From a virus: a DNA stretch of 48,138 nucleotides. The stretch covers positions 1 through 48,138 of IMG/VR virus record IMGVR_UViG_3300033151_000069. The stretch is one strand, 5' to 3'. Each line of letters starts with the position of its first letter. Within the stretch, counting starts at the first letter, position 1. Positions 1 to 8,149 of the stretch are shown in pieces. Made by a program: the position numbers and the translations under genes. The notes below the pieces were generated by a model. That model saw only the letters and a program-made list of their open reading frames with translations. It was not told the DNA's origin and did not search any database.

Positions 1-170
1 GCTAAGTAGAAAGGTTTTCCACCTGATGTCCACATCTCAACCTTGTTAGGTGCTGTGTACTTAACCTGCACATAGAACCCATCATACTTCTTAGACATGT
101 AGTATGGACCATTGACTAACTTACTCTTAGCAATGTTCTTTAGGTCTTTACCTTTGTTCTGGGCTACCAT
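1..170 (-). CDS. ATP-dependent DNA ligase, 5' end only (second copy of the gene at 47128-47985)
   Basis: This is the first 56 codons of the ligase whose complete copy lies at 47128-47985, cut off by the window edge. The start ATG (168-170) overlaps the stop of the upstream small membrane-protein gene in the string ATGGTAG. The nucleotidyl-lysine motif K-Y-D-G is present. Compared with the complete copy, codon 3 encodes Ala instead of Glu and four other substitutions are silent, which argues for natural variation rather than random sequencing error. On a circular map this is not a second gene. Confidence 0.85.
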   Translation of the reverse strand, partial: MVAQNKGKDLKNIAKSKLVNGPYYMSKKYDGFYVQVKYTAPNKVEMWTSGGKPFYL

Positions 171-323
171 AATCTTGCTCCTATTGCTACTAGTGCAAAG
201 ATTCCTAACCCTATAATAGCTAAGTCAGTTAAGATCTCAGACCAGTATAACTTCTCTGTGTAGTGGGCCATCCATCTCATCTTCTTGAGTTTAGTTTTAA
301 TCTTGTTCTTCATTACTTGTCCT
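1..323. repeat. Left copy of the 323-bp terminal direct repeat
   Basis: Positions 1-323 align without gaps to 47816-48138. I count seven substitutions (left-copy positions 99, 143, 144, 147, 162, 163, 209). The repeat holds the 5' part of the ligase gene and most of a small membrane-protein gene. Either the map is circular and the ends overlap, or the phage has a direct terminal repeat. A replicated terminal repeat should be identical, so two co-assembled variants are more likely. Confidence 0.9.
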
Positions 324-439
324 CTCTCCATCTCTACCTTACAATCTTTGAGTGAGTAAAACACTCTAACTATGAGACCTGACTTCTTTACAAAGAACTG
401 GTCTCCCCTATGCCCTACACCTACTGAGTAAAGGCTCAT
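164..439 (-). CDS. Small single-pass membrane protein upstream of ligase
   Basis: This is 91 codons from the ATG at 439, or 49 from the ATG at 313. The distal start shares one base with the stop of the exonuclease gene (TAATG) and has an AGGAGG ribosome site. The proximal start follows AGAGGAC. Both starts could be used, in frame, giving a long and a short form. The last 49 residues begin with a strongly basic stretch (K/R-rich), followed by about 20 hydrophobic residues ending in Ala-Arg-Leu-Trp, which fits an N-in, C-out membrane anchor. The stop overlaps the ligase start. I recognise no family. The position inside a replication operon suggests a replisome tether or a small early host-takeover protein, but that is speculation. 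Confidence 0.65.
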   Translation of the reverse strand: MSLYSVGVGHRGDQFFVKKSGLIVRVFYSLKDCKVEMERGQVMKNKIKTKLKKMRWMAHYTEKLYWSEILTDLAIIGLGIFALVAIGARLW

Positions 440-1053
440 TACCTGCCTCCTATAAGTCTTGCTTTGATGAACTTGTCCTCTACTAACAACCATAACTGTC
501 TAGTCATTTGAATATCCCATAGTGCACCATGTGCTTGCTCATCAATCTCAGCCTGTGTTGCTAACCCAAACGCTTGTACTAAGGTAGTTAACTTCTGATT
601 GTATGTATGAGGCATCACACCCATGTACTGTAGGCACTTATACAACTCAAACACATCAATAGGTTTGTGGTGAAAGTGTTGCCAGTAGTTCCATCCATTT
701 GACTTGTAGAAATCATCAAGGAACAGTTTATCAAATGAACTAACATTAAAACCAGCTAAACCAACTCTTGTTCTGCCATAATGCTCTACAAGTTTATGGT
801 CTAACTCTTCCAGCACAACTGTTGGTAAAGGAAAACCAGCAATGTCTGATAACTTAGTTTTGTTAATGTTCAAGGCTACTTGGTCACAGGCAACATCACG
901 GTCATACTCTCCACAATTTACCTTAGTTGACCATTCTTCAACTATCTTGCCATCTTTCTCAAACATCATTGCCATCTCTACAATGCCATGATGACCTGCC
1001 TTTAGTCCTGTTGTCTCTAAATCTACCCATACCACATCTTGTTGCTTATTCAT
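439..1053 (-). CDS. DnaQ-like 3'-5' exonuclease (DEDDh)
   Basis: The 204-residue protein has the DEDDh exonuclease signature. Asp11 and Glu13 lie in the motif VDLETTGL, Asp108 follows an F-N-x-x-S-F-D stretch, and His175 and Asp180 lie in HGALWD. These residues bind the two metal ions that hydrolyse DNA from the 3' end. The length fits a stand-alone epsilon-like domain or an oligoribonuclease relative. It lies between a small protein of unknown function and a membrane protein in the operon fed from the 5208-5236 promoter. The phage polymerase at 44350-46344 has its own proofreading domain, so this enzyme more likely trims recombination or degraded host DNA ends, or short RNA. The enzymatic class is firm; the substrate is not. 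Confidence 0.88.
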   Translation of the reverse strand: MNKQQDVVWVDLETTGLKAGHHGIVEMAMMFEKDGKIVEEWSTKVNCGEYDRDVACDQVALNINKTKLSDIAGFPLPTVVLEELDHKLVEHYGRTRVGLAGFNVSSFDKLFLDDFYKSNGWNYWQHFHHKPIDVFELYKCLQYMGVMPHTYNQKLTTLVQAFGLATQAEIDEQAHGALWDIQMTRQLWLLVEDKFIKARLIGGR

Positions 1054-1062
1054 ATTAGTCCT

Positions 1063-1323
1063 TTATACTGTCTTATATTTAATGTCTAAGGTTTTTAATA
1101 AACCCGCTAGGAATCTTGTGTTATATACTGACCTAAGGCCCTTACCTGGAATGTACCACTTACCTGTTGAAGGCCAGTACTCAACCTCCTCACCTCTAAA
1201 TGAGAACAACCAGTGGAAACCTTGATTCTTTTTCACTACTGCTATACCTAGAATTCCAAACACTCTTGATGCCTCCACAACCCGTTCTTGCTTTGTAGCT
1301 ACTCTATTCTTAATCTTAACCAT
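1063..1323 (-). CDS. Hypothetical protein with a WPSTGKW-type core
   Basis: The 86-residue protein has no family I can name with certainty. It is basic at the N-terminus and carries a central segment in which aromatic residues surround Trp-Pro-Ser-Thr-Gly-Lys-Trp. I have the impression of similar short aromatic-Pro-x-T-G-K-W segments in small phage proteins of unknown function. The start overlaps the helicase stop by eight bases, so the two genes are probably translationally coupled. The stop lies ten bases before the exonuclease start. The gene belongs to the replication operon. Confidence 0.75.
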   Translation of the reverse strand: MVKIKNRVATKQERVVEASRVFGILGIAVVKKNQGFHWLFSFRGEEVEYWPSTGKWYIPGKGLRSVYNTRFLAGLLKTLDIKYKTV

Positions 1324-2539
1324 TTATAATCCTTACTGATTTCTTTGCTCTACTTAATGCTACATACATTAGTCTAGCATATATATTATAGTTGCCTCTG
1401 AATATACTTTTCTGCATATTGCTCTTATCTATCCATACTGTACCAAACTCACTACCTTGTGACTTATGCACAGTAGAAGCAAATGTATAATCCATTGTAT
1501 ATGCTCTCTCTAATGCATAGAACCTACTCCAGGCCTTACCCCGTTCACGGGTGCCAGGTTGACTGTCTACTGCTTCTTGCTTGACAAAGTTTCTAACTCT
1601 ATATGCTCTACCAATTCCAAACACTACAGGATAGATATACCCATCCTTGTCCTGGATGAACTCAATCTCACTTTGATTAAGTAATGCTTGTAGGTTCTGC
1701 TGTAGATACTTCTTGTTTATCTGATTGTTCTGCAACACTAATCTACCTGCTGTGTGTAAACTCATTAAGTCCTTGATGGTAGGTCTAACCTTTGAGTTAA
1801 CCTGCACTGTCTCAAGCAATGAACCTAACTGCATCTCCTGCCCAACATAACTCTGAAGGCCAAACTTAATAGCTAATAGGTCATTATACTCTCCTACTGC
1901 CTCGTTGGTATATGCTAGCATTCTATCACCTAACTGGAAGTCAATCATGTCAACCTCCTGCTGTACATTAGCTGAGTATGGGATTGATAGGTCCTCTGTG
2001 TTATTACCCTCTAGGAAACTCACAAACTTAGTGAACAACTCTACTAGGTCAGGTGACTCTGCTCTGTGTTGAGTAGTCAACTTCCTTGTAGTTGTTGGGT
2101 CAGTTGTTATTGCTACACCTTTAACAGGTGGGAGTTGATATGGATCACCATACAGTGTAAGTGTTATGTGGTCACTCTCAAAGTTAGTTGCATCTTCAAT
2201 CTTACCTGTAAGTTCAAATAGCATCTCCTCAGACATCATACTAAACTCATCTACAATGATGTTAGTGTAGTCAGGCAGGTCTCTGTCCAGTTTGATAGTT
2301 GTATCAACATGGTTTATATCCTCTGCTGACTCATTGATCCCAGGCACCCACCCTAACAGTGAATGAATTGTCTTCAACTCATATAACAATGGATCTGTTA
2401 GTTTGTCTGATAGGATCTTACCTGCCTTGTGGGTAGGTGTTATCACTACAGTTAGTTCAGGATCCATATCCCCTAACTTCTTTATCAGGTCAGTTGACTT
2501 TCCAGTCCCCGCCATTCCAATTACATATTTTATTTTCAT
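1316..2539 (-). CDS. SF1 DNA helicase, Dda/RecD-like
   Basis: The 407-residue protein has the full set of superfamily 1 helicase motifs. Walker A (G-M-A-G-T-G-K-S) is at residues 8-15, and Walker B with D97-E98 is in IIVDEFSMM. Late motifs are STVHKSQGSEF near residue 358 and YVALSRAKK near the C-terminus. The length and the UvrD-like C-terminal motifs match Dda of phage T4 and short RecD2-type helicases, which move 5' to 3' and remodel replication or recombination intermediates. The start overlaps the primase-helicase stop by four bases (ATGA). It probably acts with that protein and the exonuclease. Confidence 0.88.
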   Translation of the reverse strand: MKIKYVIGMAGTGKSTDLIKKLGDMDPELTVVITPTHKAGKILSDKLTDPLLYELKTIHSLLGWVPGINESAEDINHVDTTIKLDRDLPDYTNIIVDEFSMMSEEMLFELTGKIEDATNFESDHITLTLYGDPYQLPPVKGVAITTDPTTTRKLTTQHRAESPDLVELFTKFVSFLEGNNTEDLSIPYSANVQQEVDMIDFQLGDRMLAYTNEAVGEYNDLLAIKFGLQSYVGQEMQLGSLLETVQVNSKVRPTIKDLMSLHTAGRLVLQNNQINKKYLQQNLQALLNQSEIEFIQDKDGYIYPVVFGIGRAYRVRNFVKQEAVDSQPGTRERGKAWSRFYALERAYTMDYTFASTVHKSQGSEFGTVWIDKSNMQKSIFRGNYNIYARLMYVALSRAKKSVRIING

Positions 2540-4923
2540 AGTGCATCCTTACTATCTAATTTATTTTGTCTCATATTGAGTTCCTCTTGTCTTACTTTTG
2601 CTATTATCTCAGGTGGAGTATCCCACTTGAATATTTGCTGGTTGGAATAATTATGTACCAAACCATCATCTTTTAACAGAATCAGAAACTTCTTAAAGTT
2701 TATCTGGTGTTCAATCATATCCTGAAGGCATTGTTTAGCCTCACCTTTACGTCTTGATAGAACTATGTAAGATTTCTTAACTGGTTCACCATTAACTATG
2801 TCTGCTCTTTTGGATGTAATATGAGGCACTTCACCCCAGGTCTCAACATTTAAAAACTCCATTAATGCTGTTTTATCCTGCTTTGTAAAGATGTCTAAAA
2901 GTGCCATCTCTGGTTTTTCCTCTAACCTGTTATATGCTAACCAATCTGAATCTCCTTTATAAACCCAACTAGGTACTCTGTCATACTCATGCTTAGTTAG
3001 AGGTTCAATGTTCTGGGCTAAGTAGGCAGCAAAGGTGAGTACAAACTCTTCTGTTTGAACCCATTTATCTACCAACCTACTATTAATCCAAGCAGGTTCC
3101 ATGACCTTTCGAGTTTTTGCATAAAACAGTCTTGTCTGGTTTGCTTCATCAAAAAGTCTAAAAGTTTTATTAGTTGTAAGCACATAAGTTACACAAGTTG
3201 CCTCTCTACTGTGTGCACCACGCATACGTCTAATTTCTGCCATACCCTCTTCACCTGTTACACTTTTTATATTTGTAGCTACAAGTTTTCTATCACTGTC
3301 TCTAAAGTCACCTAATTCATCTATCATGACTATCCATGCTTGAACAAGGTACTCATTATACTTATCATCTACATTATCTCTAGATAGGGACCTAAGTATT
3401 TGTATATCTTCTAGTGCTCCCATCATGTTGCCCATAATCCGCCCAAAAGGTGTCTTACCTGCACCACCTATACCATCTAGCATCCAAACTACCTTAGAGA
3501 AGTTTTGTGTCTTTAGCCTAGTTGCCATCCACCTCAACCAATAGTCTACCTTAGCATCTGTGCCTAGTATGTTTCTAATGAACTGGAAGAACTCAGGGTC
3601 TACCTCTCCAAACTTCTCCCATGAACTTGGATCATGGTACACCTTAATAGGTTTAGGTGTCTTGTAAGTATTAAAGGTATTACCTAACTTACTTTTGCCC
3701 ATGCCATAAGGCATTCTAATGTTTCTTATAATACTAACTGGGGAAGTCTTCTCAGCCCACTTCAATGCTCGCTTCTTATCTAAGGACTTAATCATATTAA
3801 GGCTGTCAGCAGGCTTAACAATTTGGTATCTTTCATCAGTTAGATTAAACCATAAGTAGGAGCCTGTTGGTGTATCAAAATACACTGCCCAGGATGTCTT
3901 AGTAGTTCCATCAGTTATAGTTAATGTCTCTTCACGCCAATTCTCATTGTACCTCCATATAACTTCACCATTTATCCTTGCTGAACCTGACAATATAGGT
4001 GTCAAGGTCTCCCTAGTTAAGTCATTAGTATGTTTAGGTGGAATACACAAGGAGTTAATCTTGTGTATTGCTTTAGTAAACACATCTTCACTGACAGATG
4101 CATCTGAACCTAACTTTGTAGCAAAAGCATACAAATAGTCATTAGGTTTCTCACTCAAATTTTTAGGTAGGAAGTTAGGTTTAACTTTGTTCCTCCAGTT
4201 GTAAGGTGTAACAGTTGTAAAAAAGTTTTCATTAAGTGTGTCACCTGCAACAAATGCTTCTGTAATGTCACCATACAATCCACCTCCATCTGACTCATAA
4301 GTAACTATTGTTCTTTCCTTCACACCATGTGTATATAATAATGATTGTATATAATATATCAATGCTTGTGGAATTTGGGTAAATTGTGTAGTTTCATCTA
4401 AGTCAGTTACTAGTGTCTTAGTATGATTTCCACTTGATGCTAAGTACAATAATGCCTTACCTCCATACTGGATATCAATCTTGCCTTTCAAACCTTTACC
4501 AAACAATTTGTCTAATGCCTTAGTGTAGTGTCCACTAGTCAATTCCTCACTATCCTCTAAACTAAGAGTTGTTCTAACTATATCATCACCTAACTTAAAC
4601 ACCATATGTCCATCATAAGGATCTTTGTCTGACATTGACATATAAGCACATTTGTCACCTACAATCCTCATTGCTATATTAAACCATTCTGCTACATCAA
4701 AGTCAATACCTACTAAGTTCTTGTCAATGATTGCTGCAAGTATGGGGGCTGTTGTCTCAGGTGATGCAGGTGTATAGTGTTGATTATCAGGATCCCGCCA
4801 TTTAGGTAGTATAACATCACTAGACCCATCAATAACCTTCTTACCTTCAGCATCTCTACTCATAATGCTACCTTTGAGAGGCAGGGTATTAAAGAGTTGA
4901 GTTAGAATATAATCCTTGTTCAT
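2536..4923 (-). CDS. Primase-helicase (AEP-like primase fused to an SF3/D5-type ATPase)
   Basis: The 795-residue protein has two halves. The C-terminal half is a D5/SF3-type helicase, with Walker A G-I-G-G-A-G-K-T near residue 487 and Walker B VMIDELGDF near 533. This class is common next to phage and plasmid origins. The N-terminal half resembles an archaeo-eukaryotic primase. Asp74 and Asp76 lie in GIDFD, a His lies in DGHMVF near residue 106, and a further Asp lies in KIDIQYGG. These match the three catalytic motifs of the fold in order and spacing, but the assignment is by eye. It would prime and unwind phage DNA for the family A polymerase. It is the second gene after the 5208-5236 promoter. 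Confidence 0.85.
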   Translation of the reverse strand: MNKDYILTQLFNTLPLKGSIMSRDAEGKKVIDGSSDVILPKWRDPDNQHYTPASPETTAPILAAIIDKNLVGIDFDVAEWFNIAMRIVGDKCAYMSMSDKDPYDGHMVFKLGDDIVRTTLSLEDSEELTSGHYTKALDKLFGKGLKGKIDIQYGGKALLYLASSGNHTKTLVTDLDETTQFTQIPQALIYYIQSLLYTHGVKERTIVTYESDGGGLYGDITEAFVAGDTLNENFFTTVTPYNWRNKVKPNFLPKNLSEKPNDYLYAFATKLGSDASVSEDVFTKAIHKINSLCIPPKHTNDLTRETLTPILSGSARINGEVIWRYNENWREETLTITDGTTKTSWAVYFDTPTGSYLWFNLTDERYQIVKPADSLNMIKSLDKKRALKWAEKTSPVSIIRNIRMPYGMGKSKLGNTFNTYKTPKPIKVYHDPSSWEKFGEVDPEFFQFIRNILGTDAKVDYWLRWMATRLKTQNFSKVVWMLDGIGGAGKTPFGRIMGNMMGALEDIQILRSLSRDNVDDKYNEYLVQAWIVMIDELGDFRDSDRKLVATNIKSVTGEEGMAEIRRMRGAHSREATCVTYVLTTNKTFRLFDEANQTRLFYAKTRKVMEPAWINSRLVDKWVQTEEFVLTFAAYLAQNIEPLTKHEYDRVPSWVYKGDSDWLAYNRLEEKPEMALLDIFTKQDKTALMEFLNVETWGEVPHITSKRADIVNGEPVKKSYIVLSRRKGEAKQCLQDMIEHQINFKKFLILLKDDGLVHNYSNQQIFKWDTPPEIIAKVRQEELNMRQNKLDSKDAL

Positions 4924-4931
4924 GAGTCTAC

Positions 4932-5168
4932 CTACAATGCTCTAAGAATTACAAGTATGTGACTTAACTTAGTTGGGTTTAGTTTCAGTTTGTGTGCCAT
5001 AGTTACAGAAGTTTCTGCTTTTACCTGCTTGATAATAGGTGTTTTGTACCAAATTAGCATCTCATAATAGTTTATTAGTTGGTGACCTAGTTCAATCTCC
5101 TTTAGAAAGTCTTTATAACTCTCCTCTGTGGTTTTGGTTGAGTCTGGTACAAATAGAATGTGCTTCAT
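4932..5168 (-). CDS. Small protein, possible helix-turn-helix, first gene of the replication operon
   Basis: The 78-residue protein has an acidic, helical N-terminal half. The C-terminal half, from about residue 45, reads like a helix-turn-helix (T-S-V-T-M-A-H-K-L-K-L-N-P-T-K-L-S). I do not recognise the family. It is the leader gene of the transcript that starts at the consensus promoter 5208-5236, about 35 bases upstream, and ends eight bases before the primase-helicase. The position fits an early regulator or a replication initiator accessory protein; neither is shown by sequence. Confidence 0.75.
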   Translation of the reverse strand: MKHILFVPDSTKTTEESYKDFLKEIELGHQLINYYEMLIWYKTPIIKQVKAETSVTMAHKLKLNPTKLSHILVILRAL

Positions 5169-5207
5169 TCTGGGTCCTTTATTTATTTATTTATTTAATT
5201 AATATGT

Positions 5208-5236
5208 ATTGTATCATAATTCTGAGCAAATGTCAA
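5208..5236 (-). promoter_or_regulatory. Consensus sigma-70 promoter for the replication operon
   Basis: On the minus strand, TTGACA (5231-5236) is followed by 17 bases and TACAAT (5208-5213), with an extended TGA before the -10. It lies 40 bases upstream of the first start at 5168 and faces the primase, helicase, exonuclease and, across the map joint, the ligase. Confidence 0.8.
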
Positions 5237-5275
5237 CCATTCTAGTATCATTTTTCATTATAATAATTATAATAT

Positions 5276-5473
5276 CTACTTATAGTTAAGACCAAAGATG
5301 GGTCTCTCTACACACTCACCCATGACTAAGGTAGTCTTTGGATCCATGCGAGTTCTAAACTTAACCTTGTCCAAGTTGTGCTTACATGACATAGAAGTGG
5401 GGTGCTTCTCATTGTAAGTCACCTGCTCCTCCCAATTTCCGTGAACTAACACTATTAGCATAATCCACTCCAT
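5276..5473 (-). CDS. Hypothetical small protein with hydrophobic N-terminus
   Basis: The 65-residue protein starts with a short hydrophobic run (M-E-W-I-M-L-I-V-L-V) and continues with a charged segment containing two cysteines near the middle and end. The hydrophobic stretch is too short for a secure signal peptide. It is the last gene of the 8643-to-5276 operon, starting two bases after the upstream stop and with AAGG as a weak ribosome site. The function is unknown. The 39 bases between its stop and the 5231 -35 box hold only AT-rich dyads. Confidence 0.65.
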   Translation of the reverse strand: MEWIMLIVLVHGNWEEQVTYNEKHPTSMSCKHNLDKVKFRTRMDPKTTLVMGECVERPIFGLNYK

Positions 5474-5474
5474 G

Positions 5475-5735
5475 TTAAGCCTTAAACCTTAGCAGTTCTT
5501 CTCTTGTGAACAAGTGCATGCCATGCTCTTTTTGCATTTTAGGTGCCTCATCCAAGTCATACTGATAGGCAAACTTAGTCCCAATATCTAAGACTTTGTC
5601 CGCTACCATGTTATTTCGAGCATCATTGAAACTATCTCCTGATACTCTGAGCATGACTGACATTGGTTTAACTCTGTAACCCACTAGGTGATTGCCTTCA
5701 AAGGTAATAAAACCCTCATATGCTTGCTCTTCCAT
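5475..5735 (-). CDS. Hypothetical protein, 86 aa
   Basis: This is an unrecognised 86-residue protein. It is mixed alpha/beta by eye, and the first 30 residues look like two beta strands around a G-Y-R-V turn. The start ATG shares a base with the stop of the upstream 254-residue gene, which indicates translational coupling. It belongs to the early operon 8643-5276. Nothing in the sequence points to a catalytic site. Confidence 0.75.
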   Translation of the reverse strand: MEEQAYEGFITFEGNHLVGYRVKPMSVMLRVSGDSFNDARNNMVADKVLDIGTKFAYQYDLDEAPKMQKEHGMHLFTREELLRFKA

Positions 5736-6499
5736 TACTTAAGTCCTTCTAACTCTTCAAGCAACTTTGCTGCATCAGGATCACTAGCGGCAAGTATCTT
5801 GTAGATTGCTACCTCTTCCATTGCTTCTTTACGTTCCGCCAACTGTGCTAACAGGAACTTCTTTCGCTCTGTAGAAGCAATCCGGGTCTCGTGGATCTCA
5901 GTATCAACTCTGTTAACTACCCAGGCCTTTGCCTTGTTAAACTTCTTGATGGTTTTAGTCTCAAGTGTCTTAGGTATGTAATCACTCTCTGCTTTAACAA
6001 GTTTAAGCCCATCTGATGTCTCCACAACTAATAGGTCATTCTTCATGATGCCCTTGAGTGATGTCTTGAACACATAAGTCTTAATAGGAGGTGCCATCAA
6101 ATCAAAACTAATCTCAACCACACCATAATCTGTACCAATATAATTTACATCTCTTTCCATCTTCTTCTCCTTGGGCATAATGCCATCTTCTTTTACTCCA
6201 GTCGCTACACAAACTAAATCAGTTTGACTAAGGACACTCGGGCCTACCATACTCATTCCATAATGAGCATTCTCATTGTTATAAGGAGTTTTGAACTTTA
6301 AGACATGCTCAACTCCATAAGGTCCTACTCTTTGCTCAGCAATTACATACCCATATCTCTGCCGTTCAACATTCCATGAAAAGGCTAGGTCTCTACCTTT
6401 CCATGCTTGCCTCACAAATATCTTACCATTGTCATGGTTTGAGTGTGTTAGTGAGACAGGTGTATTATTCAGGTGAGTCTGACTGGTTTTGTTCACCAT
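5735..6499 (-). CDS. Hypothetical protein, 254 aa
   Basis: This is an unrecognised 254-residue protein. The middle (about residues 150-205) has the pattern M-K-N-D-L-L-V-V-E-T-S-D-G-L-K-L-V followed by W-V-V-N-R-V-D. I associate this beta-rich arrangement with hypothetical phage proteins whose function is unknown. The last 40 residues are a charged helix, probably a coiled coil (repeated A-E-R-K, E-E-V, L-L-E-E-L). The start overlaps the HTH gene by 35 bases and is preceded by AAAGGAAAACCAG, a good ribosome site, which supports the overlap. It is the largest gene of the early operon after the HNH gene. Confidence 0.75.
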   Translation of the reverse strand: MVNKTSQTHLNNTPVSLTHSNHDNGKIFVRQAWKGRDLAFSWNVERQRYGYVIAEQRVGPYGVEHVLKFKTPYNNENAHYGMSMVGPSVLSQTDLVCVATGVKEDGIMPKEKKMERDVNYIGTDYGVVEISFDLMAPPIKTYVFKTSLKGIMKNDLLVVETSDGLKLVKAESDYIPKTLETKTIKKFNKAKAWVVNRVDTEIHETRIASTERKKFLLAQLAERKEAMEEVAIYKILAASDPDAAKLLEELEGLK

Positions 6500-6863
6500 C
6501 TGGTTTTCCTTTCATGTGCTCAATTCTAATCCGACTAATAGTTGAGTCAGAACAATCATACTCTTTGCTAATGGCAGTATTGCCTTCACCTTTATCTATA
6601 AGTTCCTTAATCTCTATGAGTTCGCCCGGTAGGAGTTTACGTCTCACCTTACGTGGTTTTTTACCTTTGAGTTTTAGATTAGCTATAACCTTGTTCAGTC
6701 GCTCAATCTCAATGTCCTTTGGGTCCACATATTCAGTGAAACTATCCACAAAGGCAGAAAAACTAAGGTTGTTAGGTTTGTTATCCTTATCATGGAGAAC
6801 TATGCCCACTATTGTTAACTTGTTCCCATCTCTATCAACTACAATCTGTTTTAAATCTATCAT
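6465..6863 (-). CDS. Helix-turn-helix DNA-binding protein
   Basis: In this 132-residue protein, residues about 88-115 read as a homeodomain/resolvase-type helix-turn-helix: E-I-K-E-L-I-D-K-G-E-G-N-T-A-I-S-K-E-Y, then C-S-D-S-T-I-S-R-I-R. A basic linker (K-G-K-K-P-R-K-V-R-R-K) precedes it. The tail is acidic and Gln/Ser-rich. The N-terminal 40 residues look like a beta-rich ligand or dimer domain. It could be the regulator that binds the TGTTATAA dyads on phage -10 boxes (see 8694-8715), but there is no direct evidence. Its start overlaps the upstream stop (TAATG). Confidence 0.8.
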   Translation of the reverse strand: MIDLKQIVVDRDGNKLTIVGIVLHDKDNKPNNLSFSAFVDSFTEYVDPKDIEIERLNKVIANLKLKGKKPRKVRRKLLPGELIEIKELIDKGEGNTAISKEYDCSDSTISRIRIEHMKGKPDGEQNQSDSPE

Positions 6864-7054
6864 TACTGACCTTTCGTACCATCTGCTAGTACAATTCTTA
6901 ATTCTCCAAGAACATCCTTAGACTGGAACACCTGACTGATGCCCCTGTAGTCTATAATTCCCGACTCTTTATTCCTAACAGCAGTTATAATGTGCAGTTC
7001 CTGCTGTTCTGGTGTGAGGCCTTGTAGCACCTCAATGAGTTTACTAATCTTCAT
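6863..7054 (-). CDS. Hypothetical small protein, 63 aa
   Basis: This small protein starts M-K-I-S-K-L-I-E-V-L-Q, followed by a region of alternating charged and hydrophobic residues. It resembles a class of short phage proteins of unknown function that begin with an amphipathic helix and a short beta sheet. AAAAGGAG lies six bases before the ATG. The stop overlaps the start of the HTH gene, so the two are coupled. No catalytic residues are evident. Confidence 0.7.
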   Translation of the reverse strand: MKISKLIEVLQGLTPEQQELHIITAVRNKESGIIDYRGISQVFQSKDVLGELRIVLADGTKGQ

Positions 7055-7066
7055 TCTATACTCCTT

Positions 7067-7906
7067 TTAGTTGTTTGACTTTGTTCTGTTACAGTTTCTA
7101 CACAGACACTGTCCATTCTCAACCACTGTCTCACCACCTTTACTATAAGGTATGATATGGTCGGCCTCAAATGTATCAATGTTAACTGCATCCCCACAGG
7201 ATTGACACTTGCCTCCTGATCTAATCAATAGTTCAGTTCTTTGTCTCTGAGTGAATACCCGTTCTAAGTTTTGTGCCACTCTAATCTGTGCTTGTAGTTT
7301 ATGTAACACCTCTGTGATAGCACCAAGTTTGGTCTGCAACACTACTGTTTGCTGTATGGTCTTAATCTTCTCTTCAAGAACAACATTCAACTCCTGTTCA
7401 ACTTGTAGTGAGGCTTTCTCTGCTTGTAACTCTGCCTTCTTAGCATCCAATCTCTGAATTGCTAATTCTGCTTGTTTCTGTGCCTCCTCAGTAGCTACAA
7501 CTTGTGCTAACAACTCTTCTTCTTGCTTCTTAAGTTCAATGATAGTTTGACTTGCTTTTGTTTCAGTAAAGACTTTTGCCTCAGCCTTAACTCTCTGTGC
7601 TTTCCACTTGGCTATGTCCTTTTTACCTGATGCTGTAAGTCGTGCTCTTGCCTTTTTCTCTGCCACCTTGGCCTTTTCTTGTCTTTTAACTTCAAGTTTT
7701 TCCAGCCTCTTACTCTCCTTAACTAACTTCTCCTTCCTCTGTTTTGTCCCATCTGCATAAAACTGTTCTAACTCTTCTGTAGTTTTGTATATCACCTTAG
7801 GTTCAGTAGACACTACTGGTGTATCAGCCTCAAAGTCAAATGCATTTGCATAAGTCTTAGGTTTTTCATTATTTATAATATCTAACACAGTGTGTAAAAT
7901 ACTCAT
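7067..7906 (-). CDS. HNH endonuclease with long coiled-coil N-terminus
   Basis: The 279-residue protein has two parts. Residues about 50-200 are a continuous Lys/Glu/Ala-rich coiled coil. Residues 230-279 form an HNH nuclease: Cys234 and Cys237, then Asp249-His250 in F-E-A-D-H-I-I-P-Y-S-K-G-G, then Cys269 and Cys272, and an N-R-T-K end. The four cysteines bind structural zinc, and the D-H pair and the last Asn are the catalytic elements of the family. HNH proteins serve as packaging nucleases, homing enzymes or host DNA nicking enzymes. The position in an early operon, far from the terminase, favours the last two. The coiled coil could oligomerise it. Confidence 0.85.
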   Translation of the reverse strand: MSILHTVLDIINNEKPKTYANAFDFEADTPVVSTEPKVIYKTTEELEQFYADGTKQRKEKLVKESKRLEKLEVKRQEKAKVAEKKARARLTASGKKDIAKWKAQRVKAEAKVFTETKASQTIIELKKQEEELLAQVVATEEAQKQAELAIQRLDAKKAELQAEKASLQVEQELNVVLEEKIKTIQQTVVLQTKLGAITEVLHKLQAQIRVAQNLERVFTQRQRTELLIRSGGKCQSCGDAVNIDTFEADHIIPYSKGGETVVENGQCLCRNCNRTKSNN

Positions 7907-8149
7907 CTAATCCTCCTCAAGTATATTAGGTCTGTCACTAATCTTAACAAACATCTCATCCGTAACATCAAAGTACATAACAATGAAGTTAGCACGAGGA
8001 TATTCCTCAATGTTACTTGAGTCCTGAATAGTCACCTGAACCATCTTAGAACTAATAATCCTTGACAGCACTATTGCCTTCTCACCCGCATAGTCGTCCG
8101 CTCTGATATGTGTCTTACTAATATTGCCTGCTATAAAATTACTTTGCAT
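7907..8149 (-). CDS. Hypothetical protein, 80 aa
   Basis: This is an unrecognised small, mixed-charge protein that looks beta-rich (V-Q-V-T-I, F-I-V-M-Y-F-D-V). It is preceded by GGAGAAGAAA and ends one base before the HNH gene start. It belongs to the operon running from 8643. It overlaps the upstream gene by 11 bases. No motif is visible. Confidence 0.7.
   Translation of the reverse strand: MQSNFIAGNISKTHIRADDYAGEKAIVLSRIISSKMVQVTIQDSSNIEEYPRANFIVMYFDVTDEMFVKISDRPNILEED

Noticed and set aside
6376-6921. 181-codon plus-strand open frame
   Set aside because: It lies opposite three coherent minus-strand genes with ribosome sites and an HTH. Its composition is Ser/Leu-rich, as expected for an antisense shadow.
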